Notes under the pieces: generated by a model
The model's database searches: none
Told to the model about the DNA's origin: nothing
What the model saw: only the letters and a program-made list of their open reading frames with translations
In this document: positions 54,991-63,574 of the stretch, piece by piece
How the letters are laid out: the number at the start of each line of letters is the position of its first letter
How positions within the stretch are numbered: position 1 is the first letter of the stretch
Translations under genes and position numbers: made by a program
Assembly (NCBI GenBank): GCA_963707555.1
Contig: CAVPQM010000009.1
Coordinates: 124,001-188,000, forward strand
Source of the DNA: JAFAFN01 sp963707555
Lineage (GTDB): Bacteria > Actinomycetota > Acidimicrobiia > Acidimicrobiales > Microtrichaceae
Length of the DNA stretch: 64,000 nt
Direction of reading: 5' to 3'

Positions 54991-55992
54991 ATGGCTCGAC
55001 GATCCCGACCGATCCGGACCCTCGGCGCCGTCGTGCTCGGGCTCGGCATGGCCGGACTCGCCGGCGGCGCCGCGGTGCGCGTCGGCGGACGCAGGCTGCG
55101 AGGGCGCACCGACCCCGAGCTCGACACGTTGCTCGAGGTGCCGGATGACGTGGTGCACCACCACCTGCCGACCGCCGACGGCGGCACCGTGCACGTGGTC
55201 GAACACGGCAGTGGGCGGCCGGTGGTGCTCCTGCACGGCGTCACGCTGCAGTGGTGGGTCTGGTCGGCGCTGTTCCGGCTGCTCGACGACCGCTACCGCG
55301 TGCTCGCCTGGGACATGCGCGGACACGGCGAGTCGGTCGCCGGCAGCGACGGCGTCAGCCTCGAAGCGGTCGCCGACGACCTGGCGGTCGTGCTCGAGTC
55401 GCTCGACCTGACCGACGCGCTCGTCGTCGGTCATTCGATGGGCGGCATGGCGTTGGCCCGCTTCTGCGCGGACCACCACGACGTGCTGCGCGAGCGCGTC
55501 GGCGGACTGATGTTCCTCGCCACGAGCGCCGCGTCGATGGCCCTGCCGGCACTCGCTGGGGGCGCCGTCGGCGCCGCGAACCTGGTCGCCGGGCTGGCGA
55601 CCGACGGTACGAGGCTGCGCTACGCGTGGAAGGACAGCGACCTGTCCGCAGTGCTCATCCGCCGGGTCTTCGGGCGCCACGTCACCGGCGCAGCGATCGA
55701 CGAGGTGCGTCGCATGTTGTCCGAGGTCGACCCCCGGACCGCTGCCGAGGCAGGAGCGGCGATCGCGACCCACGACGTGCGCCGAGCGCTCGACCACGTC
55801 GACGTGCCGACGCTCGTGGTCGTCGGAACCGACGACCACCTCACCCCCGTCGCCCACGCACGCATCGTCGCGGACGAGGTCACCGGGGCTCGGCTGCACG
55901 TGCTCGACGGCATCGGGCACCAGGTCATGCAGGAGGACCCCGTCGCCCTCGCCGACCTGATCGACGAGCTCGCCGCCGTCTCCCCCGCCTGA
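54991..55992 (+). CDS. Alpha/beta hydrolase with N-terminal hydrophobic segment
   Basis: 333 aa on the plus strand from ATG 54991. A hydrophobic N-terminus (LGAVVLGLGMAGLAGGAAVR, residues 11-30) could be a signal anchor. The hydrolase core follows: VVLLHGVTLQWWVWS, WDMRGHGESV, nucleophile elbow VVGHSMGGMAL, Asp in VVVGTDDHLTP and His in LDGIGHQVMQED. The substrate is unknown. It is divergent from proS (118-bp gap) and convergent with ispG (7-bp gap). Confidence 0.87.
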   Translation: MARRSRPIRTLGAVVLGLGMAGLAGGAAVRVGGRRLRGRTDPELDTLLEVPDDVVHHHLPTADGGTVHVVEHGSGRPVVLLHGVTLQWWVWSALFRLLDDRYRVLAWDMRGHGESVAGSDGVSLEAVADDLAVVLESLDLTDALVVGHSMGGMALARFCADHHDVLRERVGGLMFLATSAASMALPALAGGAVGAANLVAGLATDGTRLRYAWKDSDLSAVLIRRVFGRHVTGAAIDEVRRMLSEVDPRTAAEAGAAIATHDVRRALDHVDVPTLVVVGTDDHLTPVAHARIVADEVTGARLHVLDGIGHQVMQEDPVALADLIDELAAVSPA

Positions 55993-55999
55993 GCCCGGC

Positions 56000-57235
56000 T
56001 CAGCTCGCGTCGTACTTCTTGTGGATGAGGTCGACGCGCTGCTCGCTCGCGTTGGCATCCGCGCCCTGCTCGTCGAGCAGGGCCGCACGGTCCTTCTCGG
56101 CCTCTCGCCGGGCCTTCTCGATGTCGACCCGGGCCAACGCGGCATCGGTGCCGTGCTCGGCGATGAACTCGGCCCACTCGACGAGCGTGCCGACCATCTC
56201 GTCCTCGGGCACGACGGCGACGTTGACGCCCTTCACGAACAGGTGGCCACGGTGGCGACCGGCCGCGATGCCGAGGTCGGCGTCGCGTGCCTCGCCCGGC
56301 CCGTTCACCACGCAGCCCATGACCGCGATCTGCAGCGGGAGCTCCTTGTCGGCGAACGCGTCGCGTGCGTCCTCGGCGACCTTGATCACGTCCACCTCGG
56401 CGCGTCCGCAGCTGGGGCACGCGATCAGGTCGACGTTCGTGCGCTCACGCAGGCCGTAGGCCTCGAGCAGCACCCTGGCCGCTTTGACCTCTTCGACGGG
56501 ATCCGCGGTGAGGGAGTAGCGGATCGTGTCGCCGATGCCCTCGGCGAGCAACGTCGCGATGCCGGCGGTCGCCTTGATCAGTCCGTCCGGCAACGGCCCG
56601 GCCTCGGTCACCCCCAGGTGCAGCGGGTGGTCGGTCACCTCGGAGAGCTGCCGGTAGGCCTCGATCATCAGCGGCACGTTCGACGCCTTCACCGAGATCT
56701 TGATCAGGTCGAAGCCGACCTCGTCGAAGTAGGCGATCTCTGACAGCGCTGACTCGACCATCGCTTCGGGGGTGACCCTGCCGCCGTGACGCTCGTAGAG
56801 CGCGGGGTCGAGCGAGCCGCCGTTGACGCCGATGCGGATCGGGATGCCGCGGTCGCGTGCTTCGGCGGCGACGGCCTTGATGTGCTCGGGCTTGCGGATG
56901 TTGCCGGGGTTCAGGCGCAGGCCGTGCACACCGGCCTCCATCGCCGCGAGGGCCATCTTGTACTGGTGATGGATGTCGGCGACGATCGGCACCGGGCTGC
57001 GGGGGACGATCCGGGCCAGCCCCTCGGCGGCCTCCATCTCGTTGCAGGTGCAGCGCACGATGTCGACGCCCGCCATGTCGAGCGCGTAGATCTGCTGCAG
57101 CGTGCCCTCGACATCGGCCGTCTTGGTGGTCGTCATCGACTGGATGCTCACCGGCGCCCCGTCACCGATGGGCACGTCACCGACCTGGATGCGGCGCGTG
57201 ACGCGCCTCGGGAAGGTCAGTTCACCAGCGTCCAT
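56000..57235 (-). CDS. ispG: (E)-4-hydroxy-3-methylbut-2-enyl-diphosphate synthase
   Basis: An iron-sulfur enzyme of the MEP isoprenoid pathway that acts on MEcPP. 411 aa: VSIQSMTTTKTADVEGTLQQ, DIVRCTCNEMEAAE, VADIHHQYKMALAA and LRLNPGNIRKPEHI in the barrel; cluster Cys in LIACPSCGRAEVD and MGCVVNGPGEARDADLGIA. The C-terminal tail (residues 375-411) is charged and beyond the usual core. It is in the same direction as dxr and rseP, forming the common dxr-rseP-ispG set. The frame is intact. Confidence 0.96.
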   Translation of the reverse strand: MDAGELTFPRRVTRRIQVGDVPIGDGAPVSIQSMTTTKTADVEGTLQQIYALDMAGVDIVRCTCNEMEAAEGLARIVPRSPVPIVADIHHQYKMALAAMEAGVHGLRLNPGNIRKPEHIKAVAAEARDRGIPIRIGVNGGSLDPALYERHGGRVTPEAMVESALSEIAYFDEVGFDLIKISVKASNVPLMIEAYRQLSEVTDHPLHLGVTEAGPLPDGLIKATAGIATLLAEGIGDTIRYSLTADPVEEVKAARVLLEAYGLRERTNVDLIACPSCGRAEVDVIKVAEDARDAFADKELPLQIAVMGCVVNGPGEARDADLGIAAGRHRGHLFVKGVNVAVVPEDEMVGTLVEWAEFIAEHGTDAALARVDIEKARREAEKDRAALLDEQGADANASEQRVDLIHKKYDAS

Positions 57236-57308
57236 GGCACCGATCGTACCGTCCGGGCTCGAGCCGCCGTGTGCGCCGCCTCAGGGGCGATCGCTGCCGG
57301 GACGTCGA

Positions 57309-58907
57309 TCAGAAGCTCACGCCGCGGGTGATGTCGACGAACATCGCCAACACGCCGACGACCGCGAGCACCAGGATCACGCCGTACGCCACGGGCAACA
57401 TGCGCGACACGTCGGACAGGTAGCGCTGCGTGCTGCGCCGACGCATCTCCTGGGCCTTCTCGTAGCAGGCGATCACGACGTGGCCGCCGTCGAAGGGCAG
57501 CATCGGGATGAGGTTGAAGATCCCGATGAAGATGTTGAGCTGCGCCAGGAAGCCGACCAGGTTGGCCAGGTTCTGCGACGACAGGTCGGAGCCGAGCATC
57601 GCGACACCGATGATCGAGATCGGCCGGAACTCGTTGCCCGTCGGGGTCGACGCGGCGACGGTCGCCTCGTTCGTGGTGTCACCACCGCCGCTGACCGCGT
57701 CGGTGATGAAGGCCGCGATGTTCGGCGGCCAGAGGAACTTGCCGACACCGGAGATGCTCAGCCAGGCGACGTCGCCGAAGGTCTCGACCGACGACACCGC
57801 GGCGGCGGGGATCGACTGCCGCTCCAGCACCTGTGCGGCGCCGACGCCGACGAAGGCCCCCGGCTCGGTCGTCGCGACCTCGCTGCCCAGGTCGACCTCG
57901 TGGGTTCGGACCTCACCCGACGAGGTCGCCGTCTCGAAGGTGAGCTGTCCGTCGGAGGAGCCGCCGACGCGCTGCACGTCCTCGAGGTCGGCCACGGGCT
58001 GGCCGTTGACCGACAGGAGCTCGGCGCCCTCGGTCAGACCGGCGGCCGCGGCGACCCCGTCCGGGATCGGCTCGCCGAGCACGAGCGCGTCGCCGTTGTC
58101 GATCACGTCGATGTCCTCGCGGACCGTGCCGATCAGCTTCATGCGCGTCGACAGCGACACCGGGACGGTGATGGCCTCGCCGCCGCGCAGCACGTCGAGC
58201 TCGACGGTGCCCGGCTCCGCGTCGGCGATCTCGCGACGGAAGTCCTCGAAGCTCGACACCTCGACACCGTCGAACGCGACGATCTCGTCGTCGAGCTGCA
58301 GCCCTGCCGCCTCGGCCGCGCTGCCGGCGCTCACGTTGGCGACCTGCCAGCGATCGCCGTCGGGACCGCCGATGAACGCGAACTGCACGAAGAGCAGCAC
58401 CAGGGCGATGAGGAAGTGCATGGTCGAACCGGCGACCGCGACGCCGAAGCGCTGACCGAAGCGCTTCTGTCGGTAGGTCCTCGACTCGAGCGCCGGGTCG
58501 ACCTCTTCCATGTTCGACATGCCGATGATGCGCACGTAGGCACCGGCGGGGATCGCCTTGATCCCGTACTCGGTCTCGCCGCGCTGGAACGACCAGATGC
58601 GCGGGCCGAATCCGATGAAGAACTCCGTGACGAGCATGCCGGCCCGCTTGGCCATGATGTAGTGGCCCAGCTCGTGCAGGAAGATCATGACGACGAGCGC
58701 CGCCACGACGATCAGCATCGACAGACCCTGCGTCACGCCGAGCAGGACGATCAGTGCGACCAGGGCACCGAGACGCAGGGCTCGGCCGAGCGGCGAGCCG
58801 ATGACGCCCTGCAGGTCGGCCTGCTCCCGGGCCACCTCGGACTCCGACGCGCCGAGCGCTTCGTGCTCGGTGTGATCGTCGACGTGTCCGGGTGGTTCGA
58901 GGCTCAT
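57309..58907 (-). CDS. rseP: RseP/S2P-type site-2 membrane protease with extra N-terminus
   Basis: A zinc protease that cuts within membranes to release signals such as anti-sigma factors. 532 aa from ATG 58907, which overlaps the dxr stop (ATGA). Residues 1-40 are acidic and soluble; 43-61 form an extra hydrophobic helix; the active-site helix holds HELGH at 78-82, far later than the usual ~20. Then come a PDZ region (SAAEAAGLQLDDEIVAFDGV), a second PDZ-like stretch (AAAAGLTEGAELLSVNGQPV), and the second catalytic motif NLIPMLPFDGGH with its Asp, near residue 470. The frame is intact. Confidence 0.93.
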   Translation of the reverse strand: MSLEPPGHVDDHTEHEALGASESEVAREQADLQGVIGSPLGRALRLGALVALIVLLGVTQGLSMLIVVAALVVMIFLHELGHYIMAKRAGMLVTEFFIGFGPRIWSFQRGETEYGIKAIPAGAYVRIIGMSNMEEVDPALESRTYRQKRFGQRFGVAVAGSTMHFLIALVLLFVQFAFIGGPDGDRWQVANVSAGSAAEAAGLQLDDEIVAFDGVEVSSFEDFRREIADAEPGTVELDVLRGGEAITVPVSLSTRMKLIGTVREDIDVIDNGDALVLGEPIPDGVAAAAGLTEGAELLSVNGQPVADLEDVQRVGGSSDGQLTFETATSSGEVRTHEVDLGSEVATTEPGAFVGVGAAQVLERQSIPAAAVSSVETFGDVAWLSISGVGKFLWPPNIAAFITDAVSGGGDTTNEATVAASTPTGNEFRPISIIGVAMLGSDLSSQNLANLVGFLAQLNIFIGIFNLIPMLPFDGGHVVIACYEKAQEMRRRSTQRYLSDVSRMLPVAYGVILVLAVVGVLAMFVDITRGVSF

Positions 58908-60076
58908 CGCGAAGGCTCCAGGTCGAACGACGAAGTGGCGAGCAGGTCGTCCGCGGCGCGACGGCCGGCGGCATCGGCGGCGAGCACGGCGTCGAGCGAC
59001 GACGCTGCAGCACCGTCCCAGCGCTGCAGGGCTGCGTCGACGACCGCGGCGATCGAGCTCCACCCGATCCGCCCGGCCAGGAACGCCTCGACGGCCACCT
59101 CGTTGGCGGCGGAGAACCACGCCGGAGCGGTGCCGCCGCTGCGTCCCGCGTCGTAGGCCAGGCCCAGGCAGCGGAACGTGCCCAGGTCCGGTGGCTCGAA
59201 CTCGAGGGTGGTGGGCGTGGTCCAGTCCATCCGACCGAAGGCGACCGCGCCGCGGTCCGGGTACGACAGCGCGTACGTGATCGGTAGGCGCATGTCGGGC
59301 ATCGAGAGCTGGGCGATCGTGGTGCCGTCGGAGAACTCGGCCATGGAGTGCACGATCGACTGCGGGTGCACGACCACGTCGATGTCGTCGTAGCCGACGT
59401 CGAACAGCTCGTGTGCCTCGATGACCTCGAGGCCCTTGTTCATGAGCGTCGAGGAGTCGATCGTGATCTTCGGGCCCATCGACCACGTCGGGTGTGCGAG
59501 CGCCTGTTCGACGGTGACCGACGACAGCTCGTCCGCCGAGCGGCCACGGAACGGACCGCCCGAGGCCGTCAGCACGACTCGTGACAGCCGACGGGTGCCC
59601 TCTCCCGACCGCAGGCACTGGTGCACGGCGCAGTGCTCGCTGTCGACCGGCACCAGCTCGGCACCCGGGGTGTCACGCACCGAACGGACCACGGGGCCCG
59701 CGGCGATCAACGACTCCTTGTTGGCCAGCGCCAGGCGTTTGCCCGACGACAGCGCCGACATGGTGACCGGCAACCCGGCGAAACCGACGACTCCGTTGAC
59801 GGCGACGTCCGCCTCGGCGGCGAGGGCCGCGAGTGCGTCGGGTCCTGCGACGAGCTCGATCCCGACGGGCAGCAGCTCCTTCAGCTCGGCGGCACGACGG
59901 TCGTCCGCCAGTCCGACGACCTGCGGCCTGACCGCACGGGCCTGCTCGGCGAGCTGCTCGATCGAGCTGCCGGCGCCGAGCGCGACGATCTCGTAGCGAT
60001 CGGGCTCGGCAGCGACCACCTCGATGGTCTGGGTGCCGATGGAGCCTGTGGAGCCGAGCACGGCGACGGTGGTCAT
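58904..60076 (-). CDS. dxr: 1-deoxy-D-xylulose-5-phosphate reductoisomerase
   Basis: First committed step of the MEP pathway. 390 aa. VAVLGSTGSIGTQTIEVV binds NADPH; LANKESLIAAG, VDSEHCAVHQCL (metal-binding Asp and Glu), LTASGGPFRGR and WSMGPKITIDSSTLMNKGLE line the active site, and PQSIVHSMAEFSDGTTIAQL follows. Intact frame and normal length. It is coupled to rseP (ATGA); cdsA is upstream with an 80-bp gap. Confidence 0.97.
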   Translation of the reverse strand: MTTVAVLGSTGSIGTQTIEVVAAEPDRYEIVALGAGSSIEQLAEQARAVRPQVVGLADDRRAAELKELLPVGIELVAGPDALAALAAEADVAVNGVVGFAGLPVTMSALSSGKRLALANKESLIAAGPVVRSVRDTPGAELVPVDSEHCAVHQCLRSGEGTRRLSRVVLTASGGPFRGRSADELSSVTVEQALAHPTWSMGPKITIDSSTLMNKGLEVIEAHELFDVGYDDIDVVVHPQSIVHSMAEFSDGTTIAQLSMPDMRLPITYALSYPDRGAVAFGRMDWTTPTTLEFEPPDLGTFRCLGLAYDAGRSGGTAPAWFSAANEVAVEAFLAGRIGWSSIAAVVDAALQRWDGAAASSLDAVLAADAAGRRAADDLLATSSFDLEPSR

Positions 60077-60156
60077 CGAGATCTCATCGTATCGACCCGG
60101 CCCACGGGCTCACGGTGCAGCCCGCAGCGCTCTCAGCGAGCGCCCGAGCGGACCGG

Positions 60157-62061
60157 TCAGCTGCCGACCGAACCCCAGATGTCGAAGAGGATCGTGACGA
60201 AGTAGGCGGTGGGCAGCACGAACAGGAGCGCATCGAAGCGGTCGAGCACGCCGCCGTGGCCCGGCAGCACCGTGCCCATGTCCTTGATGCCCAGGTCGCG
60301 CTTGATGAACGACTCGCACAGATCACCCAGCGGCGCGACCAGTGCGCACAGCAGGGCGAAGATGAACACCCGTGCGAGGTCGCCGCCGATCGGCGCGATG
60401 CCGACGAAGCCGACCACCACGACGGTCACCACGAGCGAGCAGACGACGCCGCCGCCCAGGCCCTCCTGGGTCTTGTTGGGGCTGGCCGCGGAGAGCGGGG
60501 TGCGTCCGAACTGCCGTCCGACGAAGTAGGCGCCGACGTCGTGGCTGACCGCAGCGACCACGGCGGCGATCAGCACGCCGATGCCGGGGTTCGACGTGAT
60601 CGCTGAGCTGCCGTCCTCGAGGACCTTGCCGAGACCCACGAACAGCGTCGCGAACGAGCCCAACAGGCCCACCCACATCACGCCGAGCAACGTGAGCCCG
60701 AGGTTCGTCGCGGACCGCTCCCCCGGCGCCACCCAGAGGAACCACAGCAGGCCGGTGATGATCGTCAGGCCCAGGATGATCGGATAGGCGGCGAGTCCCG
60801 AGGTGTAGCTCGCGATCATCAGCCCGGCGATCGAGACGATGCCCAGCAGGGTGGCCGGGTTGTGGCCGCTCTCGCGCACCGCGTTGAAGTACTCGAACCC
60901 TGCGAAGGTGACGACCACCGTCGCGAGCAGCGCGGTCGGCAGCGATCCGAGTGTGAAGCAGACCAGACCGAGCGCGACCAGGCCGACGCCGACGGCGACC
61001 GCGGTCACCAGGTTGCGATCGCCGCCGCCACCGCCCGACGACGAGGGCTCGTCGCCCTCGGCTCGGCGGCGCGGTCGCCCGGCGCCTGCGGGGGCGGGCT
61101 CGTCGTCCGGGGCGAACTCGTCGAACTCGTCGTCGTCGTAGTAGACGGCGTCGACCTGGCGGCTCGGCTCGCGCTCGTCGTCGATGAAGCGATCGTCGCC
61201 GTAGGGGCCATCCGCGAAGAAGTCGCCCTGATCGGCAGGGTCGTCGCTGCGGAGCGCGCCGAGCAGCGGCTCGTCGTCGATCAGGTCGTCGAAGTCGTGG
61301 GACGAGGTCCGCTCGCCCTCGTCGCGCCAGCGGGGCTGGCTGCCGTAGGTCGCCAGCGGCTCCGGCTCGGGGGCGTCGTCACCGACGACCACCTTGGGCA
61401 CCTGTCCCGTCGGAGGCTCGGTCCAGTGCGGCAGGACGAACGAGTCGTCCGCGGGGCCGTCGAAGTCGTCGTCGTACCCGTCGTCGCCCGAAACCGGGGC
61501 TGCCCCGACGGCCTCGGCGGGAGCCAAGGGGTCGACGTCCAGATCGGGCTCGGGATCGGTGTACCGGGGATCGGAGTAGTCGTGGGTCGAGTAGGTCGGC
61601 TCGTCCCACGTCGAGTGGCTGCCGGTGTCGGAGGCCTGCGCCGGCTGGTCGTCCCAGCTGCCGTAGGACGACTCGGCCACGGGCTCGGGTTCGGGCTCGA
61701 CGGGCTCGCTCGGCACGATGCGGGCGTGGCCGAAGCCGGCGCGCTCGGAGTCCTCGCCGTACGCGGGAGGGAGGTCGTTGTCCTCGATCCAGCGCGGCTG
61801 CTCATCGGGATCCGCGCCCGGTCGGACCACCGGCACGCCGCCGAGGCGATCGGCACCCGACTCGGACTCGGTGGTCGAGATCGTGATCTTGGGCAGGTCG
61901 CCCGCGACCGCCGGCTCGTCGGGACGGTCACCGAACTTCTTCTCGGAGCGGCGGCGCCTGCGCACCACGTCCGGGCGGCCGGCCGCTTCGGCGGCCTCCT
62001 GGGCACCGATGATCCGGACACCCTCGTTCCGACGGTCCGTCGGGTCGTCCTGATCGCTCAT
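60157..62061 (-). CDS. cdsA: Phosphatidate cytidylyltransferase with long acidic N-terminal extension
   Basis: Makes CDP-diacylglycerol, the substrate of PgsA. 634 aa. The catalytic membrane part starts near residue 351 with about seven to eight hydrophobic segments and ends with the family signature FIKRDLGIKDMGTVLPGHGG followed by VLDRFDALLF. The first ~350 residues are predicted disordered, very rich in Asp, Glu, Pro, Ser and Tyr (for example VYYDDDEFDEFAPDDEP). A basic patch RRRRRSEKK lies near 35 and a GGGGG hinge precedes the membrane. CdsA is normally 260-300 aa. The frr-cdsA-dxr order is standard. The frame is intact. Confidence 0.95.
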   Translation of the reverse strand: MSDQDDPTDRRNEGVRIIGAQEAAEAAGRPDVVRRRRRSEKKFGDRPDEPAVAGDLPKITISTTESESGADRLGGVPVVRPGADPDEQPRWIEDNDLPPAYGEDSERAGFGHARIVPSEPVEPEPEPVAESSYGSWDDQPAQASDTGSHSTWDEPTYSTHDYSDPRYTDPEPDLDVDPLAPAEAVGAAPVSGDDGYDDDFDGPADDSFVLPHWTEPPTGQVPKVVVGDDAPEPEPLATYGSQPRWRDEGERTSSHDFDDLIDDEPLLGALRSDDPADQGDFFADGPYGDDRFIDDEREPSRQVDAVYYDDDEFDEFAPDDEPAPAGAGRPRRRAEGDEPSSSGGGGGDRNLVTAVAVGVGLVALGLVCFTLGSLPTALLATVVVTFAGFEYFNAVRESGHNPATLLGIVSIAGLMIASYTSGLAAYPIILGLTIITGLLWFLWVAPGERSATNLGLTLLGVMWVGLLGSFATLFVGLGKVLEDGSSAITSNPGIGVLIAAVVAAVSHDVGAYFVGRQFGRTPLSAASPNKTQEGLGGGVVCSLVVTVVVVGFVGIAPIGGDLARVFIFALLCALVAPLGDLCESFIKRDLGIKDMGTVLPGHGGVLDRFDALLFVLPTAYFVTILFDIWGSVGS

Positions 62062-62125
62062 CGGTGACCTCCAGTGGTGTCGACTCGTCGGGGGTACCGC
62101 AGCGCCCCGGGCCTCGTGGAACCGA

Positions 62126-62695
62126 TCATCCTTCCATCAGCTCCACGGTCTTGGCATCGAGCGACTCGTCGATCTCGGCCTCGTGTGCCTTGGTGAGGCG
62201 GTCCAGCTCTGCTTCGGCGCGACGCAGGTCGTCGGTGGAGATGTCGCCGTCCTTCTCCATCGCCTCGAGGTCCTTGCGGGCGTCGCGGCGTGCGCTGCGG
62301 ACCGCCTGGCGGCCGTCCTCGGCCTTGGACTTCACGAGCTTCACGAACTCCTTGCGTCGCTCCTCGGTGAGGGGCGGGAACGCGAGCCGCACGGTGATGC
62401 CGTCGTTCGAGGGGTTGAGGCCCAGGTTCGAGTCCTGGATCGCCCGCTCGACGGCCGCCATGGACCCCTTGTCGAAGGGCGTGATGTACAACATGCGCGC
62501 CTCGGGCACCGAGAAGCTCGCCAGCTGTTGCAGCGGCGTGGTCGTGCCGTAGTACTCCACGGGCAGCTTCTCGACCAGCGCAGGGGTCGCCCGACCCGTG
62601 CGAACCCCGGCGAACTCGCTCTTCGCGTGCGCGACCGCCTTCGACATCCGAACTGTTGCGTCCTCTTGGACGGCCTGGATCAACTCGTCACTCAT
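62126..62695 (-). CDS. frr: Ribosome recycling factor
   Basis: Splits post-termination ribosomes with EF-G. 189 aa: VRTGRATPALVEKLPVEYYG, TPLQQLASFSVPEARMLYIT, IQDSNLGLNPSNDGITVRLA and FPPLTEERRKEFVKLVK, followed by the long helices. Usual length and intact frame. It lies between pyrH and cdsA in the standard order. Confidence 0.97.
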   Translation of the reverse strand: MSDELIQAVQEDATVRMSKAVAHAKSEFAGVRTGRATPALVEKLPVEYYGTTTPLQQLASFSVPEARMLYITPFDKGSMAAVERAIQDSNLGLNPSNDGITVRLAFPPLTEERRKEFVKLVKSKAEDGRQAVRSARRDARKDLEAMEKDGDISTDDLRRAEAELDRLTKAHEAEIDESLDAKTVELMEG

Positions 62696-62762
62696 CGCAG
62701 TCAGCCTCCCACACGTGAGCCCCTGCTCGGGTGTCTCCTCGCCCTGTCAGGAGCACCGTGGG

Positions 62763-63563
62763 TCAGGAGACGAGCGTGCCGATCGACTCGCCCGCGAGCA
62801 GCGGCGCCAGGTTCTGCCCCATGAGGTCGAACACGCAGATCGGGAGGCTGTTGTCCATGCACAGCGAGATGGCGGTCGAGTCCATCACCTTCAACCCGCG
62901 GTTGAGCACGTCGATGTAGCTCACCTCGGTGAGCAGCTCGGCGTCGGGGTTGGTCCGCGGGTCGTCGGTGTAGACGCCGTCGGTGCCGTTCTTGCCCATC
63001 AGGATCGCGTCGGCGTCGATCTCGACGGCGCGCAGCGCTGCGGTGGTGTCGGTCGTGAAGAACGGGCTGCCCGTCCCGGCCGCGAAGATGACGACGCGGC
63101 CCTTCTCGAGATGACGGATCGCCTTGCGCCGGATGTACGGCTCGGCGACCTGTGACATCTGGATGGCGGTCTGCACCCGGGTCGGCTGACCGAGCCGCTC
63201 CAGTGTCTCCTGCAGTCCGAGGGCATTGATGACCGTGGCGAGCATGCCCATGTAGTCGGCCTGGGCACGGTCCATCCCGGCGCCCTCGCCGGTCATCCCA
63301 CGCCAGATGTTGCCGCCACCGACGACGACCGCGATGTCGACCTCGAAGCGCTGCTTCACCGCGACGATCTCGCTGGCGAGCGCAGTCACGACGTCGCCGT
63401 CGATGCCGAAGCCCTGGTCACCGGCGAAGGCCTCGCCGGACAACTTCACCAGGACGCGGGACCAGCGGGCGGGGACGCTGTCCCCGCCCGCTGTGCCCGT
63501 CGACGGATCTGCTCCTCCCGCCGGCGGCGGTACGCGAGGTGCGTCTGATCCGTGGTCGTTCAA
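62763..63563 (-). CDS. pyrH: UMP kinase
   Basis: Phosphorylates UMP to UDP; bacterial type, hexameric. 266 aa from TTG 63563, with CGGAG 5 bp upstream. The first ~34 residues (Pro/Gly/Ala/Asp-rich) are an extension over the usual ~240 aa. The core is VLVKLSGEAFAGDQGFGIDG, VVGGGNIWRG, DYMGMLATVINALGLQETLE and FFTTDTTAALRAVEIDADAI. A later in-frame GTG (near 63480) could be an alternative start without most of the extension. The frame is intact. Confidence 0.95.
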   Translation of the reverse strand: MNDHGSDAPRVPPPAGGADPSTGTAGGDSVPARWSRVLVKLSGEAFAGDQGFGIDGDVVTALASEIVAVKQRFEVDIAVVVGGGNIWRGMTGEGAGMDRAQADYMGMLATVINALGLQETLERLGQPTRVQTAIQMSQVAEPYIRRKAIRHLEKGRVVIFAAGTGSPFFTTDTTAALRAVEIDADAILMGKNGTDGVYTDDPRTNPDAELLTEVSYIDVLNRGLKVMDSTAISLCMDNSLPICVFDLMGQNLAPLLAGESIGTLVS

Positions 63564-63574
63564 CGTTGCTCCGC

